Notes: generated by a model not told the origin, from the sequence alone. DNA of 64,000 nt from Pseudovibrio brasiliensis (GCF_018282095.1 NZ_CP074126.1:2242501-2306500); one strand, 5' to 3'. Shown: positions 27,601 through 37,080, counted from the first letter of the stretch. A program made the numbers and translations.

Positions 27601-28494
27601 TCATTTTAACTGGAGCTCAGCATAAGCACGTTCAAACCGGAGCAGGTTTTCTCTGGTGTAATTGGCGTAATCAAACTGGATCTTGGATGTCTGCTCGGAA
27701 ACCATGCTCCACATGCTTTCACGCAGCAAAGACGCGCATTTCATCGCGTTGTATCTCTCCCACAACTCATCTGAAACGGGCGTGTCGAAATAGATTGCTA
27801 GAAGTAACTTCTGCAAGTTTTCCGTAAGACTGGCGTTGGTGGCCAAACCTCCAAGATCAAACAGTGGAGAGTTCATGCCGGCATACTCCCAATCCACCAG
27901 CCAAAGCCGACCATTCTCATTCAAAATGTTGGCAGGCAGTAAATCGTTATGGCACAGCACCAGTTGCACCTTGCCAACAGCAGCCTCAAGCTTTTGCGCT
28001 TTTTGCATCAGGTCATCTAGTTTGGGTATGTGATCGGAATCGAGTAAGCGCAGGGTTTCTGTGTAATCCCGAAGGATATGAAATACCCAGAAAGCCAAAA
28101 CAGGCCCCCGGATCAGCTGAGTTGCGTCTCTATGAACTTTTCCAAGCAATGCGACGATCAACTCAAGCATCTCTGGCTGCTGTATTTCTTCCTCACTGAG
28201 CGGTTCAGCTGGAATGTAATCCTGAACAAGCGCACCTTTTTGAAAGTATCGAACCGCAGGGGCTACACCAGCTGCGTGTGCGGCCCGGCATGCCGAAAGT
28301 TCATTAAATCGCATCACCCCATGTTCAACGATGTCTTCTCCCAGCCGAACAACATAGGTGCGGCTTTCATCGGTAATTTTCACGTTGAAGTTCGTAATGC
28401 CACCACCCAGTATCTCAGCATTGCTGGGCGCTTTCCAGAAGGGCAGTTCAAGTGCTTTGGTTACAGCTAATTCCTTTGTCAACGTCTCAGTCAT
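27601..28494 (-). CDS. Choline kinase / aminoglycoside phosphotransferase-like kinase
   Basis: A 297-residue small-molecule kinase of the choline/ethanolamine kinase and APH fold. The catalytic loop is CHNDLLPANIL near residue 181, followed by the metal-binding VDWEYAG near residue 201; the N-lobe starts with a GGGITNFN glycine loop near residue 30. These match LicA-type choline kinases better than antibiotic kinases. It lies between the permease and dehydrogenase genes, overlapping the permease by four bases, so the substrate is probably imported by this transporter: choline, an N-methylated amino alcohol or a related compound (inference). It would be cytoplasmic. Confidence 0.82.
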   Translation of the reverse strand: MTETLTKELAVTKALELPFWKAPSNAEILGGGITNFNVKITDESRTYVVRLGEDIVEHGVMRFNELSACRAAHAAGVAPAVRYFQKGALVQDYIPAEPLSEEEIQQPEMLELIVALLGKVHRDATQLIRGPVLAFWVFHILRDYTETLRLLDSDHIPKLDDLMQKAQKLEAAVGKVQLVLCHNDLLPANILNENGRLWLVDWEYAGMNSPLFDLGGLATNASLTENLQKLLLAIYFDTPVSDELWERYNAMKCASLLRESMWSMVSEQTSKIQFDYANYTRENLLRFERAYAELQLK

Positions 28495-30497
28495 GTCACC
28501 AGCCCCAATCTTGCTTGAGAGGATTTAGCGAGTGCGGATAAAATACGGTCCGCAATAATGGCAATGAAGGCAACGGCAAGACCCGCTATGATACCTTGCC
28601 CGGTGTTTGCTTTGGTAAGAGCGATGTAAACTTCTTGGCCCAGGTCGCGCGTTCCAACCAATGCGGTGATCACAAGCATTGAAAGTGCCAGCATGATAGT
28701 TTGGTTCAATCCCAGAAGAAGGGAAGGGACCGCCAATGGCAGTTTGATACGCCAGAGCAACTGCCAGCGCGTGCATCCTGAAACTTTGCCAGCCTCAATA
28801 ACCTGCGGATTGATCTCGCGTATGCCGTGCGCGGCATATCGTAAAGCGGGCGCCATAGCGTAAAGCACAATCGCCACCATGGCGGAAAATTCGCCAACCC
28901 TGAACAGCATGACAACCGGAATGAGATAAACGAAGCTTGGGAGCGTCTGCAGCGTATCAACCAGTGTGCCAAGAACACGGTTCGCCCGTTCAGACTGCCC
29001 CGCCCAAACCCCAAGCGGCATGCCTATGGCCGCGGCCAGTAAGACCGACACCCCGCAAAGATAAACGGTGATCATCGCATCCCGCCAGAGCCCATTAACC
29101 GCAATGAAACTTGCAAGAAATGAGCAGAGTAAGCCAAGCTTAAGGCCACCAACACGCCACCCTACAAGCCCTAGCGCCACAATGCCCCATGCCCACGGGA
29201 TGCCAGCAAAAAAGCGCTTTATCGGTAACAGAAGATAGGTCAGAAGTGCCGTCTTGAATGCTTCAAACACCTCAAAGAAGTTGATGTTGATCCACTTAAT
29301 GGCCTCATCCCAGAAAGAACTGGTCGTGACTGTCAACGTTTCCGGATAGCTTTGCAGAAATGGAAACAACTTCCCCAGCAATGCCAGCACGACAGTGCTT
29401 AGAAGTGCCATCCCAACTAGTGGAAGCGGCTTGATACGATCAATACCGAGCCAATCACTTTGCCCGTGGTCTTGCTGAGAAAACGCCTGGCTCAACCGGT
29501 CTAATGCAATTGCGATGACGACGATGGCTAGTCCGGCCTCGATGCCCCCGCCAATATCTAATCGTCGCAGGGCTGCCAAAACGTCATAACCCAACCCTCC
29601 AGCGCCAATGATTGATGCAATGATGACCATGTTCAGGGAGAGCATGATGACCTGATTGACGCCAACCATCAGTGTTGGCAGAGCTGAAGGCAGCAGAACC
29701 TTCCACATCATTTGACGAGGTGTACACCCGGCCATCTGCCCAGCTTCATGCAGCTGTGTGGGTACAGATTGAAGAGCAACCAACACAACGCGCACCATCG
29801 GCGGCATGGCATAGATGATAGTTGCGACCAGCGCAGAAACCGGCCCAAAGCCAAACAGGAACAGGATTGGCACCAGATAGGCGAAGATGGGAACGGTCTG
29901 CATAAGATCCAAAACTGGACGCAGAAGTCGCTCAAAACCTGCAGATTTGTAGGCCAGAATGCCAAGTGCAAGCCCGCCAAACACACCAAACGGCACCGCA
30001 ATAGCAATTGAAGCCAGCGTCACCATCGCGCTTTGCCATTGCCCGAAGATCGCGAGAAAGAGGAAGCAACCAGCGACCAACAGCGCCAAGCGCCTGCCAC
30101 CAACACGGAATGCCAGTAGTGTCAGCAACAGTGTAACCGCAATCCAGCTTAAGGATGGCAGAACCTCGACAACCTGCTGCCCCACGCCGGAGTTAAAGCC
30201 ATCCGCCAGCAAGGCCCTCACAGCATCATAAGGAACTTCAATCAAGGCTGAGAAGAAACGTGTGAGCTCACGAAATGTGAAAAGCCCAAAACTGGCGTCT
30301 TCAACCAACCACGACATGAAACTGCTAATCCGGTTGTCTAACTTCCATTCCCACACGCTGGGAAATTTAATGATCCATCGCGCCCCAAAGGCTTTGTACA
30401 GCTGAAACGAATAGCTGGAGAGCAACCAGGTTGCAGCAAAAAGAACGCCCCAGAACAGAGCAGGACTGCGAAAGCGTTCCGAGAGTTGGTTGATCAT
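28491..30497 (-). CDS. Fused double permease of betaine/choline-type ABC transporter
   Basis: A 668-residue protein with two ProW-like permease domains in tandem, the first at about residues 150-340 and the second at about 480-660. Each carries the EAA-type loop contacting the ATPase (HEAGQMAGCTPRQMMWKV and EAGKVSGCTRWQLLWRI) and each is flanked by extra membrane segments. Most systems of this class use one permease gene working as a homodimer, so this looks like an internal duplication and fusion giving a pseudo-heterodimer. It overlaps the genes on both sides by four bases, showing tight operon coupling. Confidence 0.9.
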   Translation of the reverse strand: MINQLSERFRSPALFWGVLFAATWLLSSYSFQLYKAFGARWIIKFPSVWEWKLDNRISSFMSWLVEDASFGLFTFRELTRFFSALIEVPYDAVRALLADGFNSGVGQQVVEVLPSLSWIAVTLLLTLLAFRVGGRRLALLVAGCFLFLAIFGQWQSAMVTLASIAIAVPFGVFGGLALGILAYKSAGFERLLRPVLDLMQTVPIFAYLVPILFLFGFGPVSALVATIIYAMPPMVRVVLVALQSVPTQLHEAGQMAGCTPRQMMWKVLLPSALPTLMVGVNQVIMLSLNMVIIASIIGAGGLGYDVLAALRRLDIGGGIEAGLAIVVIAIALDRLSQAFSQQDHGQSDWLGIDRIKPLPLVGMALLSTVVLALLGKLFPFLQSYPETLTVTTSSFWDEAIKWININFFEVFEAFKTALLTYLLLPIKRFFAGIPWAWGIVALGLVGWRVGGLKLGLLCSFLASFIAVNGLWRDAMITVYLCGVSVLLAAAIGMPLGVWAGQSERANRVLGTLVDTLQTLPSFVYLIPVVMLFRVGEFSAMVAIVLYAMAPALRYAAHGIREINPQVIEAGKVSGCTRWQLLWRIKLPLAVPSLLLGLNQTIMLALSMLVITALVGTRDLGQEVYIALTKANTGQGIIAGLAVAFIAIIADRILSALAKSSQARLGLVT

Positions 30498-31525
30498 TCG
30501 GCCAACTCCTGTTCCAGCATCAGGCTCACAATCTTATCGCGATCTATGGTTCCAATTGGCTCACCATCATCATTCATCACACGAAATGGACGGTTTGATT
30601 TTCCAACTTGAACCGCCACATCCGCCACCTTCAGATGCGCCCTCAAATCTCCGGCATATGAGCCCGCAGAGCATCCTTGCTCCATGATCGTTGCAAGCTG
30701 AATGACTTTGGTCTTGGGAATATGCTGGGTGAACTCTTCCACGTATTCTGTAGCCGGATGAGTGACCAGCTGTTCCGGCGTTGCAATCTGGACGATCTCG
30801 CCATCCTTCATCACGGCTATTCGGTCTGCTAACCGAATAGCCTCTTCAAAGTCATGGGTGATGAAGATGATGGTCTTGTGAAGCTTGCTTTGAAGCCGCA
30901 AAAATTCATTCTGCATCTCACGCCGGATCAAGGGATCCAGCGCAGAAAAGGGTTCATCCAGAAACCAGAGATGAGGATCGCCAACGAGAGACCGCGCAAT
31001 CCCAACCCGCTGCTGTTGCCCGCCAGAAAGTTCCCGAGGATAGGCGTTTTCACGCCCCGTCAGGCCGACGGTATCAATCATCTCCTGTGCACGAGATTCG
31101 CGTTTTGCGCGGCGTACACCCTGCACATCCAATGGAAAGGCAACGTTTTGAAGGACGGTTAGATGTGGCAACAAAGCAAACTGCTGAAACACCATACCCA
31201 TCTTCTTGCGCCGGACCTCAATGAGTTCGCACTCAGACATACTGAGCAAGTCTTGCCCTTCAAAACGTATCGCACCTGCGGTGGGTTCCACCAAACGGGA
31301 AAGGCAGCGCACCAAAGTTGACTTGCCGGAACCGGAAAGGCCCATGATTACGAAGATCTCGCCCTTCATAATCTGCAGACTGGCTGCGCGAACAGCACCT
31401 GTTAGCCCAGCAGTATCCAGCGCTTCGAGGTCTGGCGTAGACGGTCTGTCACGCAGAAAAGTATCCGCGTTAGACCCATAGATCTTCCAAAGATCCTGGC
31501 AATCCAAAAGGACAGTCTGGTTCAT
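30494..31525 (-). CDS. ATP-binding subunit of betaine/choline-type ABC transporter
   Basis: A 343-residue ProV/OpuAA-type ATPase: Walker A GLSGSGKST near residue 62, signature LSGGQQQ near 165, Walker B WFLDEP near 187, and a C-terminal tail with a CBS-like segment (about residues 270-340) that in OpuA-type systems senses ionic strength or nucleotides. The ATG at 31525 (MNQTVLL) has GGGGA upstream and is preferred over a start 13 codons earlier. It overlaps the fused permease gene and follows the binding protein gene by 81 bases. Confidence 0.92.
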   Translation of the reverse strand: MNQTVLLDCQDLWKIYGSNADTFLRDRPSTPDLEALDTAGLTGAVRAASLQIMKGEIFVIMGLSGSGKSTLVRCLSRLVEPTAGAIRFEGQDLLSMSECELIEVRRKKMGMVFQQFALLPHLTVLQNVAFPLDVQGVRRAKRESRAQEMIDTVGLTGRENAYPRELSGGQQQRVGIARSLVGDPHLWFLDEPFSALDPLIRREMQNEFLRLQSKLHKTIIFITHDFEEAIRLADRIAVMKDGEIVQIATPEQLVTHPATEYVEEFTQHIPKTKVIQLATIMEQGCSAGSYAGDLRAHLKVADVAVQVGKSNRPFRVMNDDGEPIGTIDRDKIVSLMLEQELAE

Positions 31526-31606
31526 GAAACATCCCCACAAGCGCTGATCGTCAACTGAAAGCAAAGGAAGATCTGGCCTTACTTCAAGGCCAGACCCGGG
31601 GTAGAG

Positions 31607-32548
31607 TTATTTCAACCAGCCCTGCCATCTTTCTTCATTTGCAGAGAGCCATTCACTGACAACAGCATCAACGGCTTGCCCCTCCAGATCCACTTTGGAG
31701 ATCATGGCGCTCATTTCAGCATTGCTGACGTGGAAGTTGGAGATTGCCTGTGCAGCGCCTGGCCATTTTTGACCTAGACCCGCCCAGGCAACCTTCCAGA
31801 TGGGGCCAGTGGGTTTGCCACAATCATAGGCCGCACTGGGGTTAACACCAGTTGTCGCGTCCTGATAACAGGCGACAGAGTAGGGCGGAAACTCAATGAA
31901 CTTACCATCATATTTTGCAGGCGCCCAATGGGGCTCATAAAGCCAGAGGATTATGGGCGCCTTGCGTTGATAGGCAGACTCCAACTCTGCAAACAACGCA
32001 GCATCCGTACCGGCATGGACAACTTCAAAATCCAGCTCTAAAGCCTCAACCCGCTCTTCATCAAAACCGCCCCAGGTGACCGGACCACCCAGATAACGCC
32101 CTAGTGGTGCAGTCTCGGCAGTTGAAAATGCCTCGGCACAGTCTTTGAGAGCTTCCCAGTTCGGCAAGCCGGGACAAACATCCTCCATATAGGATGGATA
32201 CCACCATTCCTCGATGGCGATCATGCCGCTTTCACCCAGGCTCACCACATTCCCGGTTTCAATGGCTTCATCCATAGCTTCCCGGCCTGTGGTTTCCCAA
32301 ATCTCCATGGCGACGTGTAGATCACCGGTCTTCAGGCCAGCAAACTGAGCAATGTAATCGGCTTGAACATACTCGATGTTATAGCCAGCCCGCTTCAGAA
32401 CTTCCCCCATGATGGTGGTGGTGATGATCTGACCGGACCAGTCATGCGTTGTGATTTTGATTGGATCGAGAGATTCAACGTCGGCCTTGGCTGCACTGAT
32501 GCTCAAAGCCATGACCAAAGCAACTGATGGAATTCCAGAGTATTTCAT
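31607..32548 (-). CDS. Periplasmic binding protein of betaine/choline-type ABC transporter (OpuAC/ProX family)
   Basis: A 313-residue secreted binding protein: signal peptide ending AAKA near residue 22, then an OpuAC-type fold rich in tryptophan and tyrosine (HDWSGQ, EIWETTG, EEWWYPSY), the residues that form cation-pi cages for quaternary ammonium groups in this family. Several cysteines (Cys124, Cys137 and two later) could form disulfides in the periplasm. It is the first gene of the five-gene operon and has GGAGGGG before its ATG. Ligand is probably choline, glycine betaine or another methylated amine. Confidence 0.92.
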   Translation of the reverse strand: MKYSGIPSVALVMALSISAAKADVESLDPIKITTHDWSGQIITTTIMGEVLKRAGYNIEYVQADYIAQFAGLKTGDLHVAMEIWETTGREAMDEAIETGNVVSLGESGMIAIEEWWYPSYMEDVCPGLPNWEALKDCAEAFSTAETAPLGRYLGGPVTWGGFDEERVEALELDFEVVHAGTDAALFAELESAYQRKAPIILWLYEPHWAPAKYDGKFIEFPPYSVACYQDATTGVNPSAAYDCGKPTGPIWKVAWAGLGQKWPGAAQAISNFHVSNAEMSAMISKVDLEGQAVDAVVSEWLSANEERWQGWLK

Positions 32549-32795
32549 CCTGTCCCCTCCTGCAGATGATTATCCTCATCTCAACGCTGCACGAATTGAA
32601 ATCCAACCCCCGAACAACTCCATCAGCGTGCACTTAGCTTACGTTGAGGTATTTGAGAAAATCAACATAATCCCACAGATATAATTCTCAAATAGTGTGC
32701 TGATGTGTGGGTTAATGTGGTTATTTGAGTTATTTTGTGTTTTGAATGACGGGACTTAACACTGGCATATGCAAAGCTGTTGTGGAGCGGATTTC
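32549..32795. promoter_or_regulatory. Divergent promoter region with three TATTTGAG repeats
   Basis: Between the ABC operon and the DeoR gene, TATTTGAG occurs at 32650-32657 and 32722-32729, and its inverse CTCAAATA at 32687-32694. The first and inverse copies extend to a perfect ten-base inverted repeat, TATTTGAGAA and TTCTCAAATA. Repeats of this kind are a likely operator array for the DeoR protein. Confidence 0.6.
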
Positions 32796-33569
32796 ATGGA
32801 AAACATTAATAATCAAACCCAAAGTGAAATCCTGGAAGCGGTCAGAAAAGCCGGAGGAACGAGCCGAATCGTAAGCCTCGCCAAGCACCTCGCGGTCTCA
32901 GAAGAAACCATTCGCCGCAATGTGAAATCACTCGCGAAAGAAGGATTTCTGGAGAAAGTCCATGGGGGCGTTCGACTGCTCCATGAAGAAAATGAGGAAA
33001 GCGACTTCCACGCACGAATGCTTGAGTGTCCGGCAGCAAAGAGAAAGATTGCTGCAACTGTCGCAAATATGATCGAAGACGATAGCTCACTCTTTTTGGA
33101 TGTGGGCAGCTCCACCGCTTTCATCGCCGATGCGCTCAAAGATCATAAACGCCTGATGGTCGTTACCAACTCGGTGGCCGTTGCCTACAAGCTCGCCACA
33201 CGAAATGAAAACCGCGTCTTCATGGCTGGCGGAGAACTGCGCGCCCATGATGGCGGTGCCTTTGGAGCCACAGCAACAAGCTTCTTTGAGAACTTCCAGA
33301 CGGACTACGCAATCTTGTCCGCCGCAGCCATAAGCCCAAGCAAAGGCATTATGCTGTTTGACCTTGAAGAAGCTCAAATCTCCAGAACAGTCATGCAACA
33401 CGCCAACTGCAAAATCGTGGCCGCAGATTCCAGAAAATTCACCCGAACAGCCCCCATCAATGTCTGTGATCCAACTTTGATTGACACACTTGTCACAGAG
33501 CAGAAACCAACCGATACGTTTTATCAGTCAGCAGAGAGATGGAAGGCCAGAATTATCGTTGCAAACTAG
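32796..33569 (+). CDS. DeoR-family transcriptional regulator
   Basis: A 257-residue DeoR-type protein: N-terminal helix-turn-helix (recognition around VSEETIRRNVKSLAKEG, followed by KVHGGVR) and a C-terminal DeoRC sensor domain with LDVGSSTA near residue 105, TNSVAVA near 126 and the DSRKF motif near 220. Family members usually repress and are released by phosphorylated sugars or similar phosphorylated ligands. It is divergent from an operon that includes a kinase, so the phosphorylated product of that kinase is a plausible inducer (inference). ATG 32796 has GGAG eight bases upstream; a start nine codons earlier is possible. Confidence 0.88.
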   Translation: MENINNQTQSEILEAVRKAGGTSRIVSLAKHLAVSEETIRRNVKSLAKEGFLEKVHGGVRLLHEENEESDFHARMLECPAAKRKIAATVANMIEDDSSLFLDVGSSTAFIADALKDHKRLMVVTNSVAVAYKLATRNENRVFMAGGELRAHDGGAFGATATSFFENFQTDYAILSAAAISPSKGIMLFDLEEAQISRTVMQHANCKIVAADSRKFTRTAPINVCDPTLIDTLVTEQKPTDTFYQSAERWKARIIVAN

Positions 33570-33730
33570 CGCGCCTTAAAGGCATGAACGAGCGTCAATG
33601 CGAGGCTGACTGCTATGGAGCTCAATCTCACCTGTATTGCTTGTCATTCAATCTAAAGGCAACGTCACAGACAGCTTTGAGACTTCCATGAAGCTCAACC
33701 ATCACATTCAGCCATGATGAACCAGCTGAG

Positions 33731-34351
33731 TCAGTTTATCCGCAACAACCGCTTCAGCTTTGTTTGGAAGCCGCCGCGCTTTTCTTTCCGTGCCAGCTCT
33801 TCCTCCGAGATCAGGAACGTGGTTTGAACCACGTAGCGTTCGCCCTTGAAGGATGGGTGTCCATGCCAGCTTGTTTCTGAACGTTTGAAGGCGAAGACAT
33901 TGCCAGCAAGAGGAGACACCTCTTCGGCATAGTCATCCATGTCCTTGTCACCATTCAGCGCGCGGATAGCCCCGCCTTCGGCGTTGTCCCAATCATCGTT
34001 GAGGTAGATCAGCATGGTACAGATCTTAGATTTTGAATCGTTGTGTATCCGGCCATCACCATGTTTGGAAAGGCGGCGCACGGTGATCATCCGTGGTTTG
34101 TCTATGAGGTCCAGATCCAGTTTGTCAGAAAGGATCTCCGCCAACTCAGGCTTCTGTAAATCCTCAATCAAGCTTTGAAAAGCACCGCTCGATTCCAACT
34201 TGGATAGAGGCAAATAACCTGTTTGTTTGATTTCAGGATAATCACGACGAATGTCAGCAGCTTGTTCTTTGGTAAGAACGTTCTCGCCAACCATGTATTG
34301 GAAAGGACTTGTACGAGTATTGGAGGCCCTGAGAGCATCGAAATTGATCAT
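33731..34351 (-). CDS. 2-oxoglutarate/Fe(II)-dependent oxygenase-like protein
   Basis: A 206-residue protein with the prolyl-4-hydroxylase-like jelly-roll pattern. The iron ligands are IHNDSKSK (His and Asp, near residues 102-104) and a later histidine in SWHGHPS near residue 161, followed by ERYVVQTTF, whose arginine would bind 2-oxoglutarate. Such enzymes hydroxylate proteins, sugars or small molecules. No operon partner indicates the substrate: it is flanked by the convergent DeoR gene and, upstream, by a 2.2 kb betT gene in the same direction with a hairpin between. Similar small oxygenases occur beside polysaccharide or glycosylation genes, but none is here. Confidence 0.75.
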   Translation of the reverse strand: MINFDALRASNTRTSPFQYMVGENVLTKEQAADIRRDYPEIKQTGYLPLSKLESSGAFQSLIEDLQKPELAEILSDKLDLDLIDKPRMITVRRLSKHGDGRIHNDSKSKICTMLIYLNDDWDNAEGGAIRALNGDKDMDDYAEEVSPLAGNVFAFKRSETSWHGHPSFKGERYVVQTTFLISEEELARKEKRGGFQTKLKRLLRIN

Positions 34352-34524
34352 TTTCTGACTTCCCTGAAAGCGCTGCTGCCGCGTCGTTAAACTTATATGA
34401 ATGCAAGCTGTAACACGCTGCGAAAGCTTCCAAAATTGTCAGTTTTTAGTGCAGAATAATCACGTTTGGATTTTGAATGAGAAGAAGTCAGCGGCTTGAA
34501 TTCGTTGCTTCTGAGGAACGAGAA

Positions 34525-34555
34525 GCATGCTGAAACCTTGAAGGTTCCAGCATGC
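34525..34555 (-). terminator. Long hairpin after betT
   Basis: Fourteen-base arms 34525-34538 and 34542-34555 with a three-base loop and one G-U pair, eleven bases after the betT stop. The following minus-strand bases (TTCTCGTT) are only weakly T-rich. Confidence 0.6.
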
Positions 34556-34566
34556 CGTTGTGCGGT

Positions 34567-36561
34567 TCAGATCAGTTCAGCTTGAGAGAGATGTAGATAC
34601 TGCATGAAGCGTTCGTATTGTGTCACCACATCCGCGATCAGCTGTTCTTCTGTATAGCCAAGAACATCGTACTCCTGACCACCTTGAGCCAGAAACACTT
34701 CTACGCGATAGTAGTTTGTACCTTCATCATCACTTTCTTCTTCGCCGTCTTCTTCATCAATCAGATGACCGGGGCCAATCGCGAGAGCTGTGGTGAAGTA
34801 GCGCTTGCGCAGGCCATAGACGAAGATGATTTCCTCCGATTGCTCAATGGTCAGGCGGTAGTTTTTGGAGCCCGTCAACGTAGTGGTGAAACCGCGTTTC
34901 TCGAACTCCTCCTGAACCTTCTCCAATGCAGGCTTGCCTATGGTCTGCATAAACTGCCGGGCGTCTTGCAATGTGGCATTCTCGGTCAAAGTTCCAATGC
35001 GCTGGCGCCAGTCCACCGTGCTCTTGGTGTATTGAACGGTGGTGTGGTGCATCTGCAGATTTTTGGTGCGCAAAGCATCGTCCTGTAAAGCTTTGTAAAG
35101 CCCAAAGCACATCAGCAGCATCACGATGAGGAAGGGCAAGGCGCTGGCAATCGTCGCCGTCTGAAGAGCACCCAGACCGCCGGCATAGAGCAGGATGATA
35201 GCCACAAGCCCCTGCAAGACGGCCCAGAACACACGCTGCCATACAGGTGAGTTGATGTCGCCGCCAGATGTGAGGCTATCAATTACCAGCGAACCGGAGT
35301 CTGAAGAGGTCACAAAGAATACGACCACCAGAACGATGCCGAGCATAGAGAGTACGGATGAAAACGGCATGTACTCAAAGAACTTGAAGAGCGCCAGTGA
35401 TACATCCGATGAGACTGCTTCAGCCAGATTGTCCGCACCGCCATGAAGGATCAGATCAATACCGGTGTTCCCGAAAATGGTAAACCAGATCAGACTGAAA
35501 CCGGTTGGTACAAACAGCAAGCCAACAAGAAACTCACGAATGGAACGCCCGCGAGAAACACGGGCGATGAATGTGCCCACAAACGGCGACCATGAAATCC
35601 ACCAGCCCCAGTAGAGCAGGGTCCAACCACCCAGCCATTCGTCCTTTCTGTCATAAGCATATAGGTTGAATGTCTTATGGATCAGGTCTCCCAGATACGC
35701 TCCCGCATTTTGAACTGCAGTTTGAAGCAATGTTACAGTTGGTCCAACAATCAGAACCAGCAACATGATGCAAACAGCCAGTATCAGGTTCGTCTCGGAA
35801 AGCCGCTTCACGCCTCTGTCGAGGCCAGAAAAGACCGAAGCCGTTGCCATACTAGAGATCAGCACAATCAGAATAATCTGCGAGGTTGTCGAAACCGGAA
35901 CATCAAACAGATAATTCAGGCCTGCGTTAACCTGAAATGCGCCATACCCAAGCGAAGTAGAAACGCCGAATAAGGTGCCAAGTACTGCAAAAGTATCTAC
36001 CGCATGACCAATTGGGCCATAGATGCGTTCTCCAATGAGCGGATAGAGCGCTGAACGAGGAAGCAACGGTAGTTGGTGGCGATAGGTGAAGTACGCCAGC
36101 GACAAGGCAACCACGCCATAGATCGCCCAGGCATGCAGCCCCCAATGGAACATGGTGATCTTCATGGCTTCGCGGGCGGCTTCAATCGTATAACCCTCCA
36201 TTCCTGGAGGGGACATGAAGTGCATGATTGGCTCAGCAACACCAAAAAACACCAGTCCGATCCCCATGCCTGCAGAAAACAGCATGGCAAACCAGCTTTT
36301 GTAGCTGTAGTCAGGCTCGGCATGGTCGGGCCCCAATTTGATGTCCCCAAACCGGCTCACCATGATGAACAGAATGAACAGCAGAAAGATCGCAACGGCG
36401 AGAATGTAAAGCCACCCGGTATTGGTTTCGATCCAGTCCTGAATGCTGGTGTAAAACTCCTGAGATCCCTTCGGCCAGATCACCGCAGTGAGCAGCAACA
36501 GGAAGATCAGCGAGATCGAACTGATAAAAACGGGGGGATTGAACCTATGTTTTATTGTCAT
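34567..36561 (-). CDS. betT: BetT-type high-affinity choline transporter (BCCT family)
   Basis: A 664-residue BCCT transporter with the motif AGMGIGLVFFGVAEP near residue 90 and WGWWISWSPFVGTF near residue 325. It has a ~150-residue C-terminal cytoplasmic domain ending in an acidic stretch and a YYRVEVF...YEER-type segment close to E. coli BetT (677 residues), in which this tail tunes osmotic response. This length and tail distinguish it from the shorter BCCT at 13659-15305. The ATG at 36561 gives the standard N-terminus; longer in-frame starts up to 36747 are possible but add no recognisable domain. No betIBA genes lie nearby, so choline oxidation must be encoded elsewhere. Confidence 0.85.
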   Translation of the reverse strand: MTIKHRFNPPVFISSISLIFLLLLTAVIWPKGSQEFYTSIQDWIETNTGWLYILAVAIFLLFILFIMVSRFGDIKLGPDHAEPDYSYKSWFAMLFSAGMGIGLVFFGVAEPIMHFMSPPGMEGYTIEAAREAMKITMFHWGLHAWAIYGVVALSLAYFTYRHQLPLLPRSALYPLIGERIYGPIGHAVDTFAVLGTLFGVSTSLGYGAFQVNAGLNYLFDVPVSTTSQIILIVLISSMATASVFSGLDRGVKRLSETNLILAVCIMLLVLIVGPTVTLLQTAVQNAGAYLGDLIHKTFNLYAYDRKDEWLGGWTLLYWGWWISWSPFVGTFIARVSRGRSIREFLVGLLFVPTGFSLIWFTIFGNTGIDLILHGGADNLAEAVSSDVSLALFKFFEYMPFSSVLSMLGIVLVVVFFVTSSDSGSLVIDSLTSGGDINSPVWQRVFWAVLQGLVAIILLYAGGLGALQTATIASALPFLIVMLLMCFGLYKALQDDALRTKNLQMHHTTVQYTKSTVDWRQRIGTLTENATLQDARQFMQTIGKPALEKVQEEFEKRGFTTTLTGSKNYRLTIEQSEEIIFVYGLRKRYFTTALAIGPGHLIDEEDGEEESDDEGTNYYRVEVFLAQGGQEYDVLGYTEEQLIADVVTQYERFMQYLHLSQAELI

Positions 36562-37080
36562 GGCGTGCTTCAACAAGCGCCGAAAAATGCAAAAAGACGC
36601 ACGAGTGACGAGACCTGCATTTTTCATGGTCAAACTAACTTGGTTGTGTAGACGGTCCCTTAAAACAACCAGTCCAACTCTGGCTTGTTCTGATTGAAGT
36701 CTAAGCAGAACTGCAAAAGCGGGGCGCTGGAAATACGCCCACGCCATCAGCTTCGCAATTGCTTTAGTGTCGCAGTCCGCATGACCTATTACTCGGTTGT
36801 TTTTTGCGGTTTGGGCTTACTTTAAAGTAATGCGTGCAGATGGAATGGTATTCACGCCGCCATGGGCTAAGAAAAGGCCTGCTCAACACTCTAATCATTT
36901 AAAAAAGGCACTTAAAAACGCTTCTCAGAGTGTTTTGGTGCAACCAATCCTGAAAAAGCCTGATTTAGCGCCTGTATGGTGTTGACCGTTCAAATCCAAA
37001 AAGGTTAGCTGCGGCATTACAACTATTTCTCGCGTGGGCTGTGCCATAGGGGCACGAACCACCAGACAAAGAAAAACACC
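36562..37080. other. Non-coding region between divergent betT and predicted reductase
   Basis: About 520 bases with no credible gene. It is AT-rich around 36890-36920 and should hold both promoters. A GTGCC/GGCAC inverted repeat lies at 37041-37055. Confidence 0.4.
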
